Assembly: GCA_024697645.1 (NCBI GenBank)
Contig: JAILFH010000073.1
Coordinates: 1-34,207 of the forward strand
Length of the DNA stretch: 34,207 bases
Reading direction: 5' to 3'
Origin: Prevotella sp.
Lineage (GTDB): Bacteria; Bacteroidota; Bacteroidia; Bacteroidales; Bacteroidaceae
Made by a program: the position numbers and the translations under genes
Notes under the pieces: model-generated
Databases searched by the model: none
Seen by the model: the letters and a program-made list of their open reading frames with translations, nothing else
Told to the model about the DNA's origin: nothing
In this document: positions 1 through 9,502 of the stretch, in pieces
How positions within the stretch are numbered: position 1 is the stretch's first letter
Layout of the letters: every line of letters starts with the position of its first letter

Positions 1-465
1 TTACTAATGTTTATAGTTCTCTTCAAGAAAGGAGGTTCAAGTTCCAAGAGATTGCTCCGCTTCCAAGCGTCCTTGTGAGCAGAGCCCAAACGCCAAGATC
101 CTAGGTGCTCCTGTTGTTTGGTTTCTCTTTTTGTCGCTACCACCCCTCGCTTCGCTTCACCCCTCCTCCCCTGGAAGAGGGGACCTCATGGGTGCACCTT
201 CCTGAGATGGACTCCCTTCCCTTGAGGGAGGGGCTGGGGGTAGGCTCCTTCTTGCATCGGCAAAATTAGAAAATGAATGGACGGCCGCCTAATTTCTTGG
301 GGGCTGCGTTGCTTTTTCGTTGAAACTGCGTTGAAACGTTTGAATTTAGTTTACAAAATCAGCGATTTCGTTGCTTTTTTCAAACGCTCGTTGTTTTTTC
401 GTTGCTTTTTCGTTGAAACCTTCAACAATGTTTACAAAAGCGGCATGAAAACTAAGTAAAATCTT
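1..465. other. Non-coding region at the left edge
   Basis: I see no convincing gene here. The stretch holds GC-rich palindromic sequence at about 160-250 (CCCCTCC...GAGGGG type, ending in a GGGCTGGGGGTAGGCTCC-like string) that recurs at 1769-1793 and 2253-2280. It also holds AT-rich short repeats at 306-420. A 60-codon open frame at 277-459 is made of these repeats and has no protein-like features, so I leave it out. Confidence 0.6.
306..420. repeat. Short direct repeats CGTTGAAAC / CGTTGCTTTTT
   Basis: The 9-mer CGTTGAAAC occurs at about 318, 329 and 412, and the longer string CGTTGCTTTTTCGTTGAAAC occurs near 307 and 400, with degenerate copies between. This looks like slippage-type low-complexity expansion. 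No function is visible. Confidence 0.6.
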
Positions 466-504
466 GACAAAACAAAAAGAGTGAGCCATCGCTGACTCAC
501 TCTT
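466..504 (-). terminator. Intrinsic terminator of the S24 gene
   Basis: On the minus strand a 9-bp stem, AAGAGTGAG paired with CTCACTCTT (477-485 with 496-504), is followed by a T-rich tail (TTTTTGTTTTG). It lies about 40 nt after the stop codon of the S24 peptidase gene, the right place and direction to end that transcript. Confidence 0.85.
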
Positions 505-543
505 CTAACTCATTGTTTATCAACACCCTATAAGGGCATTACG

Positions 544-1422
544 TTAAAATCGTCCCATTGTTTTCAACATCGTTACTGCAATTTCTTTATAGAACAGGAA
601 AGTAGACCCGTGAACGGGTGCAGTTTCGTCTTTCCACTTCTTCACCGGCTTGTCGAACGAGCCGACGGCCATTCGCTGCAAGGCATCCTTCGTAATAGAG
701 AAATCATTGTCGGGGAACAACCCGTTTACATATTCGATGAAGCCCTCATAGTCGCCTTTCTCAATGACATTCGCGTCAACCAGCGAACGATAGACGGGAT
801 ACCAATGGCGGAGTTTCTTCATCTTCAAGTTGACGATTTGTATGCCCATTTTCACCAGATTGTCAGTAGGTGGCGGCAGTAGTTCCTCTTCAATCGTACC
901 GAGATATTTCCGCAACTCCCGCGTCGGGGTACATCTCACAGGCTTTACGATTGCCATCACCTTACCGATTATCTTCGATTCGGCGAACTCCTTCATGTCG
1001 ATGGGCTCGTAATCGTGGTTACGTGGCACGAGGATGTAGTCGCCCCGGTCGCTCCTGTGGAAGTTCTTCACCGTGAGTTCACCATCCAGTGCCGCCACCA
1101 CCATGTCACCCTCTTCGGGAATCGGACAGTTCTTGACGGCAAGCAAATCGCCCGAATCAATGTCGGCATCCTTCATGGAGTCGCCCTTCACGTTCACCGT
1201 ATACTGAGCCCCGAGGTCAATGAGATACTTCGGCACCATCACTAAATCGGCAGTCACGTCGCCAATTCCATTAGGTTTGCCTGCAGGAATCGTGTCCTCG
1301 TAGTGAAGCATCGGTACATTATTCCATTGCACGTCGTAACCACGTTTTTTCAAGTAGTTGAAAGCCTCTTCGGCTGAGGAAAACCCATAGTCTTCCTGTG
1401 TTTTTTCATTTTTCTTTTTCAT
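544..1422 (-). CDS. S24 (LexA/UmuD-like) self-cleaving peptidase with an extra C-terminal domain
   Basis: A 292-residue protein with a peptidase S24 core at about residues 40-165. The Ser-Lys dyad is visible: Ser82 in KGDSM and Lys119 in ELTVKN. A self-cleavage site Ala47-Gly48 lies in TIPAGKP. Family members cleave themselves at such an Ala/Cys-Gly bond when RecA filaments form. There is no N-terminal helix-turn-helix: only about 45 residues precede the cleavage site, as in UmuD and unlike LexA. Residues ~170-292 form a further domain I do not recognise (Pro-rich start, then helical, Trp/Tyr-rich). No umuC or dinB lies beside it; the gene stands alone with its own terminator. No SOS operator was recognised upstream. 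The S24 fold is certain; whether the protein is a polymerase accessory, a stress regulator or a prophage remnant is open. Confidence 0.85.
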   Translation of the reverse strand: MKKKNEKTQEDYGFSSAEEAFNYLKKRGYDVQWNNVPMLHYEDTIPAGKPNGIGDVTADLVMVPKYLIDLGAQYTVNVKGDSMKDADIDSGDLLAVKNCPIPEEGDMVVAALDGELTVKNFHRSDRGDYILVPRNHDYEPIDMKEFAESKIIGKVMAIVKPVRCTPTRELRKYLGTIEEELLPPPTDNLVKMGIQIVNLKMKKLRHWYPVYRSLVDANVIEKGDYEGFIEYVNGLFPDNDFSITKDALQRMAVGSFDKPVKKWKDETAPVHGSTFLFYKEIAVTMLKTMGRF

Positions 1423-1467
1423 GATAGATTTTTAAACTTGAATTTTTATTATCCGTTTTTTAATATA

Positions 1468-1545
1468 GTGGAGAGTGGAGAGAGGAGAGTGGAGAGATTA
1501 CCACTCGAACTACTCATAACTACTCATAACCACTCATAACCCTTC
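1468..1545. repeat. Short tandem repeats upstream of the S24 gene
   Basis: Purine-rich GTGGAGAG-type units (about 1468-1497) are followed by roughly 10-bp units of the form ACTACTCATA / ACCACTCATA (about 1508-1543). The same TTATGAGTAGT words return in the array at 11370-11565. Confidence 0.7.
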
Positions 1546-1660
1546 TTAACTGCGCATAGAGCCATTTGAACTTTGAACGCGCGCAGCGACTTTTTCTATC
1601 AGGTTTTATTTTATTCATTTTTGAGTCCTGCATCTCGTAGGTCAATCACCCTTCCCTTGA

Positions 1661-1793
1661 GGTCTAGGCAAGTCGAAGATTGATAATCTTAGACGCCGCC
1701 TAAGTGGTGCTGCTCTCGGCTTGTGCAAGACCAGTCATAGGTCGAAGCAGAAGGCGCTAAGAGCGAAGGTGGAAGGGGACGGGGGTAGGCTCC
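1661..1793. repeat. ~135-bp dispersed repeat, copy 1
   Basis: It starts GGTCTAGGCAAG and runs to GGGGGTAGGCTCC. It matches 2146-2280 almost base for base, with a handful of substitutions and 1-2 indels. Inside are a hairpin AAGATTGATAATCTT and complementary ends GGTCT...AGACC in the first half. No open reading frame is shared by the two copies. Confidence 0.85.
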
Positions 1794-1994
1794 CCTTTAC
1801 TGCGCAGACCTCTGCGCTTTCGGTTGGCAAAGATATGAAATCTTTTGGAACTACAATCATTAAAATCAAACTTTTTTTGTATTACTTTTTTACCTCGTTT
1901 CCACCACTACTTCAGACAAATTCCGCAACCCTTTGAGACTGCGGTAGTTATCTTCAGTCTCTTCAGCATAAATCCCCATTTTAGAAAATGCCAC

Positions 1995-2026
1995 AAAAAA
2001 GCAGCCCCCGCATTTGCAGAGGCTGC
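1995..2026 (-). terminator. Intrinsic terminator, minus strand
   Basis: Reading the minus strand, GCAGCC (2021-2026) pairs with GGCTGC (2001-2006); inner bases can also pair, and a run of six T follows. It lies about 260 nt past the stop of the large LRR gene and 30 nt past a short open frame at 2056-2109, so it may end either transcript. Confidence 0.7.
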
Positions 2027-2055
2027 CTTCATTGTTATCTGAGAGTTTTAGTTAA

Positions 2056-2109
2056 CTAACTTCCGAACTCTTGGAGCAGCGAGCATATCAAAATCTGGAA
2101 CTCGGTCAT
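2056..2109 (-). other. 17-codon open frame just before a terminator (possible gene remnant)
   Basis: The minus strand reads MTEFQILICSLLQEFGS then TAG, with a GGTGAG string directly before the ATG and an intrinsic terminator 30 nt after the stop. An in-frame stop lies only a few codons upstream, beside the 135-bp repeat copy. It could be the 3' end of a gene cut by that repeat, a real micro-ORF, or chance. Confidence 0.25.
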
Positions 2110-2145
2110 CTCACCGCACAATAACTATCTACTCCCCTCCATATA

Positions 2146-2280
2146 GGTCTAGGCAAGGCGAAGATTGATAATCTTTGACGCCGCCTAAGTGGTGCTGCTC
2201 TCGGTTTGTGCAAGACCTAATCTTGGTCGAAGCAGAAATCGCTAAGAGCAAAGGTGGAAGGGGCTGGGGGGTGGGTCTCC
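2146..2280. repeat. ~135-bp dispersed repeat, copy 2
   Basis: Near-identical partner of 1661-1793 in the same orientation, about 485 bp away. It ends 2 bp before the stop codon of the LRR gene, so it lies in that gene's 3' untranslated region. Confidence 0.85.
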
Positions 2281-2282
2281 TA

Positions 2283-5200
2283 TTATTGTTTTCCCAGAAT
2301 GATGTTCACAAGCGCCGTGACGTCGGCAATCGTCACAGAGCCGTCGCCATTGATGTCGGCTGCCTGCGTCGACTGGCTGCCAGTGTCCTTGCCCAAGATG
2401 ATATTCACCAGGGCTGTCACGTCAGCAATCGTCACAGAGCCGTCGCCATTGATATCGCCTGTGGGTGCTACAGACACCTCTTCGATGTGAGTGAAGACTT
2501 TCCAATAGGTATCTGCTTGGTAAGCAACTTTTGAGCCAGTAGGCACTTTGAGCACACAGGCCGACATGGGCGTCTGAGTGAACGGATACAGCGTATACGT
2601 TTCACATCCCGGAGGTGTAGTGGCCAGACAGGTGAGGCTGGTAAGACTCGTGCATCCTTGGAAGGCGCCGTTCTCGATGAACGTCACAGTTGAAGGAAGA
2701 GTAATACTTGTGAGGCTGCTGCAACCGCTAAAGGCCGAATTGCTAATGGTGGTTACACCCTCGGGGATAGTGATGCTGGTGAGGCCCGTACACTCTTGGA
2801 ACATTGCTTGCCCTATGACGGTAAGCGTCGAGGGAAGGCTAACGCTGGTGAGGGCCGTGCAATTCCAGAACGCGAACTCTCCCACTGTTGTGACGCCCTC
2901 AGGAATAGTGATGTCCGTAAGGCTCGTGCAATAGGCGAATGCGTTGCCTCCTATTGTCGTAATGGTAGAGGGCAGGCTGACACTCGTGAGATTGCTGCAA
3001 CCAGAGAAAGCACTCTCTCCGATGGTGGTAACGGTGTATTCCACGTTGTTGTATGTAACTGTCTCGGGAATGACAATGTCACCTGTATATTGGTCCTCAC
3101 CCTCTTCAATGGGACTTACTTCTGCTGTATGGGTGTAACCGTCCAGATTGTAGTAAAGACCATCAATCAATACCCTTCCAGTAAATACTTCTACAATGTT
3201 CGTGAACTTGTTCCAATAGTTAGTTGCCTCGTAAGCGGCTTTTGTTCCCATTGGAACGTAGAGTGTAGCATTTGTCCATGCACCTTCGAATGCATATTCA
3301 TCGATTGCAAACGGAGTTGATATTTTTGAATATACTTCTTTCAAACCTTGGCAATTGAAAAAACAATACATTCCGATGCTTGTCACGCTACTAGGAATAG
3401 TAATTTCGCTTAAATTGATGCAATCATAGAAAGCAACGTCTCCAATGGTTGTCACACTTTCGGGAATAGTAATTTCGCTTAAATTGATGCAAGCATAGAA
3501 AGCACCGTCTCCAATGGTTGTCACACTTTCGGGAATAGTAATTTCGCTTAAATAGATGCAATCACAGAAAGCATAGTTCCCTATACTTGTCACGCCTTCA
3601 GGTATTATCACGGAGTACAGCGAATGACAACTTTGGAACAATTGCATTGATAAAGTTGTCAGGCCACTGGGCAAACCTATAGAAGTTAAACCTGTACATT
3701 CGGCAAATGCAGCCTCTCCGATACTTGTCACACTTTCGGGAATAACTATATTGGTTAGGTTGCTTAATCCTGCGAACGCACAATAACCAATGGATGTAAC
3801 ATCATCAGGGAATGTAGTGTTAATGCATGCAGAGATCATTGTGTTCGGTTCTGTCTCAATGATAGCATTGCAGTTATTGCGAGAATCATACACTGTATTG
3901 CCGCTTTCAACTATGATGGATGTCAGATTGTTGCAGCCATAGAATGGATTACTTCCTATAGTGGTCACGCTCGCAGGAATCGTCACTGAGGATAAATTAC
4001 TTGAATCGAAAGCCCAACTCCCAATACTCGTTACATTTTCAGGAATATTGACTGTGGTCAGATTAGAACATCCAAGGAATGCTTCCTCGCCGATACTTGT
4101 CGCACTTACGGGGATAGTAACTGAAGTCAGACTTGAACAGTTTTTGAATAGACCTTTACTGATGCTCGTAACTCCTTCGGGGATAGTAACTGAGGTCAGG
4201 CTGGAACAACCAGAAAATGCACCTTCTCCGAAGCTTGTCACACTTTCGGGGATAGTAACTGAGGTCAGGCTGGAACAACCATAGAAAAGATAATTGCCAA
4301 TGGTCGTTATGCTATTTGGGATAGAGACCGAGGTTAAATCCGTACAATTAACAAAAGCACTTTCTCCTATTTCTGTAACCCTATAGCTCACACCATCGAC
4401 AGTAACCGTTTCAGGAATATTAATACTCCCTGCATACAAGCCATCATTCTTGCTGGTCACCGTTGCTGTCAGGTTATCAGGATGCAAGACATAACAGATA
4501 TCAACGCCATCGGCATTCTCTTGTTCAATGATGTCGCCTTCCACAATCTCTTTGAATACGTTCCAATAATTCGTGTTTTCGTAGGCTGTCTTCGTGCCTG
4601 CCGGGACGTATAATATAGCCTGATTCGTGATGCCTAATACACCCTGCCCAATTTCGAATGGAGTGGTTATTTTCGAAATGATTCTTTCGAAAGCGGTACC
4701 CTCAAAAGCCCTCTCTCCAATACTTGTCAACGAGCTGGGAAGGGTGAGTTTCTTCAGTTTATTGCTGAGAAACGCCCTTTCACCAATCGTAATGACGTTG
4801 TTGCCAAGCGACAGATTCTCTGTATAGCAATCCTCGAAGGCGGATACACCGATACTTACCGCAGCATCCTGTATCTCTACCGTTTTCAAATTGCTACAAC
4901 AGTAGAAGGCATAGTCCTCGATAGTTGTCACTGTCGAGGGAATAACTAAAGAGCTCAAAGGGTTGCAGGCCGTGAATGCTTTATAACCGATGCTTGTTAG
5001 ATTCTTGCTCAGCGTCAAGTCAGCCAGTTTTTGGCAATTATAGAATGCGTATACCCCGATGCGGGTCACGCCGTCAGGAATCGCAGCAGCCACTAACTCA
5101 TTGCAAAAATGACACGTACTGTCGGGAATAGTTGTCAGCCCGCTGCCAAACGTCACGTTGGTCAGGTCATAGCAATTGGCGAACACGGCATTACCCATAC

Positions 5201-8200
5201 TCGTCACGCTGTTCGGTATTGTAAACGACGTCAGGTCGCTATAAGCGAATGCTTGCCATCCGATGCTTGTCAACCCACTCGGTACAGTTACCTGGGGCAA
5301 TGAACATTCATAGAATGCCCGAGCTCCTATGGTTGTCACTGTATTAGGTATTGTTAACGAGGTCATTTTTTGGAGATAGCTGAACGCGTTGTTTCCTATA
5401 CCCGTCACCGTATATACAACGCCATTGTAGGTAACCGTCTCTGGAACAACAATGTCGCCCGTGTAATCCCGATTGTTTAATTCATCGTAGGCCACTTCCG
5501 CCGTTTGGGTGCGTAAGAAGAATTTGTAGTAGATGCCATCAACCTCTGCACATTCTTCAATTTTATCTATTTTCTGAATCGTAACCAGCAACGTTGCCGT
5601 GTCGCTGATATCTTTGCCTTCTTCTTGTGCCGTAGCCGTCATGGTAATTGTCTGGTCCTGACTGGTTCTGGCCACGGTGTAGGGGTTGTCCACCTCTACG
5701 CCATTGGCATATAGCTTGACCATACCTTCGCCCGTGGCCGTAATAATGCATGAATCATCGGTGGTCACGTAGGTGATTACAGGCGTTTCCGTCGGCAAGT
5801 ACTCCACGATGTTCGTGAACTTATTCCAATAGTTTGTCGACTCATACGCAGATTTCGTATCCGTTGGCACATAGAGCGTGGCAGACGTGTAGGTGTCTGA
5901 ATCGAATGTATTTTCATTGATTTCGATTGGAGTCGTCATTTGGCAATAAACTTCTTGCAGGCTGGAACATCCGTTGAAGACATTTTCTCCGATGCTCGTT
6001 ATGCTCGAGGGGATAGTGATTGAGGTCAGGCTTGTACAATTCTTGAAGGTATAATGTCCTAAGCATTCAGCGCCCTCGCGAATCGTGACGGTTGTCAGGC
6101 TGGAACATCCGGAGAAGGGAAGTGATCCCATGCTCGTCACGCTCGAGGGGATAGTGATTGAGGTCAGGCTTGTACAATTACAAAAGGCTTCATATCCGAT
6201 GCTCGTCACACCCTCTGGAATGGTAACATTGGACAAATTCGTGCAATGATAGAAAGTATAATTTTCAATGCTCGTCACGCTTTCGGGAATAGTGGCTGAG
6301 GTCAGGCTGGAACAATATGAAAATGCACCTACTCCGATGCTCGGCACACCCTCTGGAATGGTAACATTGGACAATTTTGTACAGTATACAAAGGCCTCCT
6401 CACCTATGGTGGTCACCGTGCTGGGAATGGTGAAACTGGTGAGTGCCGAGCAATTCTTAAACGTCTGTGGGCCGATGAATTCCACGCCCTCGCTGACGTT
6501 CACCGTTGCCAGCGACGTACAGCCTCCGAAGCAAGCACTTTCGTTATAGCTGATGTAGCCCAGTTCCTTCACGGTCGAAGGAATAGTGATCTCCGTCAGG
6601 GCCGTGCAGTTCTCGAACGCATGGCGGCCGATGGTGACCAGGCCCTCATGTAGGGTTACCGACGACAACGCCGTGCAGCCGTAGAACGTTGAGCCGCCGA
6701 TAGTCGCTATGGCGGCGGGAATATCCACTGAGGTCAGCGACGTGCACTCCCGGAACGACTCCCAGGCCATATCGGTCAGCGTCGAGGGTAGACTGACGGA
6801 CGTCATAGAGGTGCATTTGTAGAAGGAACTATAGTTCAGTTTGGTCACACCCTCTGGCACCACCACCGATAGCAGTTGCACGCACTTGCTGAAAGCATGA
6901 TAGCCCAGCGTCGTCAGGGTGGAGGGCATCGTCACGCTGGTCAGGACCGAACAGTTGGAGAACGCATAGTTGCCGATGGTGGTAGCGCCCTCTGCCACGA
7001 CCACTTTCGTAATCGACGACTTATAGTTGTTCCAGGGTGCATCCGTTGCGCTCGCGTAGTCTGTCATAGCGCCCGTGCCGAGAATCTCAAGGGTCCCATC
7101 ATCATAGTATTTCCACGTTAGATTGTCGCCGCACGTGCCGCTCGCGGCCACCTCTAGGATGTTTGTGAAATTACTCCAATAATTGGTTGCCTGATAAGCG
7201 GATTTCGTGCCGGTTGGAACATAGAGAGTGGCTCTCGTGTAGGTGCCTGAATCGAATACATTTTCATCGATTTTGATTGGAGTAGTCATATGGCAAAACA
7301 CTGTTTGCAGGCTGGAACAACCACTAAAAACAAGCAGCCCAAGACTAAACACGTCTTTCGGAATCGTGACAGAGGTTAGACCGTAGCAATTTTGAAAAGC
7401 AGACGTACCAATAATTACCACACTTTCTGGAATTGTGACTGAAGTAAGGCTTGAACAGCCATAAAAAGCATTCATCGGAAGACCTTCCACGCCTTCCGGA
7501 ATTGTGACTGAAGTCAAGCTTGAACAACTCCTGAATGCACCTTCTCCAATGCTCGTCACGCCATCAGGAATATTGACAGATGCCAAGTTGCTGCAATCGT
7601 AGAATGCATGGTAGCCAAGGCTCGTCACGCTGCTGGGGATCGTCACAGACGTCAGTTCCGAGCTACCCCTAAATGCATATTTTCCGATACTTGTCACCGT
7701 GTAGGTGGTGCCAAGGTGTTTAACCGTAGAGGGAATGACGATGTCGCCGGCATACGAATTGTAATCCTCGTCCTTGTAGGTCACCTCGGCCGTCAGGTTA
7801 TCAGTGTCATAATTATAGTATAGTGGATTCGGCTCTCTGTACGTAGCCATGATGGTCACGTCTGATTCGGGCATCTCGAAGGTGATGGCGTCCATCTCCC
7901 GCTGCAGCTTCAGCGACAGGTTCCTGAAGCCTGGGCCGTATTGGCCACCCCAGTTTACTGCATCCTGTCCCTGTACCTCATACTTCAGCTGGCGAGTGCC
8001 CGTGACGAGTTCGAACGTCGTGCTGCCGCTCTTCCATGCCGAGGAGTAGGTCAGGTCGTTGTCGACCACCGTGGCGGTGCTGAGCGTGTTGCCGCTGCCG
8101 TCGAGCATGTACACCTTCACCGTGCACACCCTGGCTCCTGCTTCGCTTTTATTAAAGCCCTCCAGGTAGTAGGCCGACGCCGTGGCGCTGATGCCGCCAT

Positions 8201-9305
8201 TATCGACCTCCGTGTCCGTAAGCCCATAGTCGGCCAGCGTGACGGTCTGGCTCAGCGTACAAACTCCGTACGACGATTCCCACCAGTCCCTGCCATAGTA
8301 GTCGCTTGCCGTGTCCCATCCGTCGCCACTGTTGGTCTTCGTCCAGCCGTTGTACGTGCCATCGCACGTGCCGTTGGTCAGCAGTTCCACTGATGTGGCC
8401 GCGGTTGTGGTGTAACTGACGTCCTGCCCGTTGCCGTCCTTGATGGAGAGCGATTCAAGGGCGTAGCCGACCGCGGCGAACTGCCACAGGCCCACTGTCG
8501 TCCCCGGCCGAGCCTGCGTCAGGTTCGTAACCAGTTTGCCGCCGTCACCGGCATTCAGGTTGATGGCATATTTCGTGGCGCTCGTGCCCACGAAGGGAGT
8601 GTCCGTTATCGAGCCGCTGAACGTCTTCCGCTTGCGGTCGTAGAGACCCACCACGCCATTGTATTCGGCGGGAACGAACTCGCATACGTGCGTGTCGCCC
8701 TCAAAGATGTTGCATGCGTAGAGGGTCATCACCGAGGGAGAGGTGTCCATCGTCACGCCACCTTCTGTGCTCGAAGTGTTCAGGTTGAAAAGCAGCATGG
8801 GCGTCTTGCCCGCGTCGGCAGTGCCCGTGGTCGTCACGCTGCCCACAGGTGTGCCCAGGTCGTCACATCTGTACCACGACGCTGTCTGGCCTTGGCACTC
8901 CACCATGATAGGTTCGCCATAGACAAAGCCCGAGCCGCGCGGCTCGTTGCCAGAGCGGTTGAAGCAGGGAACGTCGTTTCCGTCCGTGCGCGAGAAGAAG
9001 CAGAACGCGTTCGACTGGTAACTACCCAGGCGGGCGCCCAGGAGCGCCTCCCAGTTACTCGCATGGTCCTGCGTCACGTTGCAGTGCAACACTACGCGCG
9101 TATTCGCTGCGTGGGTGTAGCCTGTATTGAAAGCCTGCGCGCCTGTCGAAGAGATGGAGTACAGGATTGTGACCTCGCTCTCTTCTACGTTCGTCACAAT
9201 CTCCGCCTTGACCATCGAAGGTAGAGCCAGCAGGAAGACCAACAGGCAAGTTCTCAGTAGATTTCCAATCTTGGGAAACCCATTGTCTGATAGTTTCGTT
9301 TTCAT
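2283..9305 (-). CDS. BspA-like leucine-rich-repeat surface protein with dockerin-like C-terminus
   Basis: A 2340-residue secreted protein. A signal peptide covers residues 1-35 (hydrophobic LLVFLLALPSMVKA). Residues ~40-230 look like a concanavalin A/LamG-type domain; ~300-465 look like a galactose-binding-like beta-sandwich. Then come about fifty LRR_5 (BspA/TpLRR) repeats of ~23 residues, pattern SLTSVTIPxxVTSIGxxAFxxC. They fall in five blocks, at about 535-700, 780-1145, 1305-1565, 1650-2017 and 2097-2255, each closed by a LYVP-GTK-AY---YW cap. An Ig-like segment sits at ~1170-1240. The last ~58 residues are two dockerin type I-like calcium-binding repeats (DINGDGSVTIADVTALVNII). BspA-family proteins act in adhesion to host matrix or other bacteria; no cohesin partner is in the window. 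The start at 9305 gives a proper signal peptide and follows a canonical promoter with a leader of ~190 nt. The gene appears monocistronic. Confidence 0.9.
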   Translation of the reverse strand: MKTKLSDNGFPKIGNLLRTCLLVFLLALPSMVKAEIVTNVEESEVTILYSISSTGAQAFNTGYTHAANTRVVLHCNVTQDHASNWEALLGARLGSYQSNAFCFFSRTDGNDVPCFNRSGNEPRGSGFVYGEPIMVECQGQTASWYRCDDLGTPVGSVTTTGTADAGKTPMLLFNLNTSSTEGGVTMDTSPSVMTLYACNIFEGDTHVCEFVPAEYNGVVGLYDRKRKTFSGSITDTPFVGTSATKYAINLNAGDGGKLVTNLTQARPGTTVGLWQFAAVGYALESLSIKDGNGQDVSYTTTAATSVELLTNGTCDGTYNGWTKTNSGDGWDTASDYYGRDWWESSYGVCTLSQTVTLADYGLTDTEVDNGGISATASAYYLEGFNKSEAGARVCTVKVYMLDGSGNTLSTATVVDNDLTYSSAWKSGSTTFELVTGTRQLKYEVQGQDAVNWGGQYGPGFRNLSLKLQREMDAITFEMPESDVTIMATYREPNPLYYNYDTDNLTAEVTYKDEDYNSYAGDIVIPSTVKHLGTTYTVTSIGKYAFRGSSELTSVTIPSSVTSLGYHAFYDCSNLASVNIPDGVTSIGEGAFRSCSSLTSVTIPEGVEGLPMNAFYGCSSLTSVTIPESVVIIGTSAFQNCYGLTSVTIPKDVFSLGLLVFSGCSSLQTVFCHMTTPIKIDENVFDSGTYTRATLYVPTGTKSAYQATNYWSNFTNILEVAASGTCGDNLTWKYYDDGTLEILGTGAMTDYASATDAPWNNYKSSITKVVVAEGATTIGNYAFSNCSVLTSVTMPSTLTTLGYHAFSKCVQLLSVVVPEGVTKLNYSSFYKCTSMTSVSLPSTLTDMAWESFRECTSLTSVDIPAAIATIGGSTFYGCTALSSVTLHEGLVTIGRHAFENCTALTEITIPSTVKELGYISYNESACFGGCTSLATVNVSEGVEFIGPQTFKNCSALTSFTIPSTVTTIGEEAFVYCTKLSNVTIPEGVPSIGVGAFSYCSSLTSATIPESVTSIENYTFYHCTNLSNVTIPEGVTSIGYEAFCNCTSLTSITIPSSVTSMGSLPFSGCSSLTTVTIREGAECLGHYTFKNCTSLTSITIPSSITSIGENVFNGCSSLQEVYCQMTTPIEINENTFDSDTYTSATLYVPTDTKSAYESTNYWNKFTNIVEYLPTETPVITYVTTDDSCIITATGEGMVKLYANGVEVDNPYTVARTSQDQTITMTATAQEEGKDISDTATLLVTIQKIDKIEECAEVDGIYYKFFLRTQTAEVAYDELNNRDYTGDIVVPETVTYNGVVYTVTGIGNNAFSYLQKMTSLTIPNTVTTIGARAFYECSLPQVTVPSGLTSIGWQAFAYSDLTSFTIPNSVTSMGNAVFANCYDLTNVTFGSGLTTIPDSTCHFCNELVAAAIPDGVTRIGVYAFYNCQKLADLTLSKNLTSIGYKAFTACNPLSSLVIPSTVTTIEDYAFYCCSNLKTVEIQDAAVSIGVSAFEDCYTENLSLGNNVITIGERAFLSNKLKKLTLPSSLTSIGERAFEGTAFERIISKITTPFEIGQGVLGITNQAILYVPAGTKTAYENTNYWNVFKEIVEGDIIEQENADGVDICYVLHPDNLTATVTSKNDGLYAGSINIPETVTVDGVSYRVTEIGESAFVNCTDLTSVSIPNSITTIGNYLFYGCSSLTSVTIPESVTSFGEGAFSGCSSLTSVTIPEGVTSISKGLFKNCSSLTSVTIPVSATSIGEEAFLGCSNLTTVNIPENVTSIGSWAFDSSNLSSVTIPASVTTIGSNPFYGCNNLTSIIVESGNTVYDSRNNCNAIIETEPNTMISACINTTFPDDVTSIGYCAFAGLSNLTNIVIPESVTSIGEAAFAECTGLTSIGLPSGLTTLSMQLFQSCHSLYSVIIPEGVTSIGNYAFCDCIYLSEITIPESVTTIGDGAFYACINLSEITIPESVTTIGDVAFYDCINLSEITIPSSVTSIGMYCFFNCQGLKEVYSKISTPFAIDEYAFEGAWTNATLYVPMGTKAAYEATNYWNKFTNIVEVFTGRVLIDGLYYNLDGYTHTAEVSPIEEGEDQYTGDIVIPETVTYNNVEYTVTTIGESAFSGCSNLTSVSLPSTITTIGGNAFAYCTSLTDITIPEGVTTVGEFAFWNCTALTSVSLPSTLTVIGQAMFQECTGLTSITIPEGVTTISNSAFSGCSSLTSITLPSTVTFIENGAFQGCTSLTSLTCLATTPPGCETYTLYPFTQTPMSACVLKVPTGSKVAYQADTYWKVFTHIEEVSVAPTGDINGDGSVTIADVTALVNIILGKDTGSQSTQAADINGDGSVTIADVTALVNIILGKQ
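3394..3600 (-). repeat. Three near-identical 69-bp tandem units inside the LRR gene
   Basis: The string GGAATAGTAATTTCGCTTAA recurs at 3394, 3463 and 3532, exactly 69 bp apart. Each unit encodes one 23-residue LRR (CINLSEITIPESVTTIGD-type). The near-identity at DNA level points to recent in-frame expansion. Confidence 0.85.
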
Positions 9306-9502
9306 AACTAAAGAATTTAAATTATATCTACTATTTTCGATTCCTATTACCTATTAAGTTTCAGCCTCTTAATGAAATGAGGTCAGGGCCAATGTTGTCG
9401 AATGCATTTTTATAAACGCAACAAAACGTAGTACAGTATGCTAAAATAACGATTCAAAATCTATTAGCCTAAAAAGTTACAATTCTGTACTTTCAGTTCT
9501 CG

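Noticed and set aside
277..459. 60-codon open frame at the left edge
   Set aside because: It is built from repeated CGTTGCTTTTT/CGTTGAAAC words, with no ribosome binding site or promoter and no protein-like pattern.
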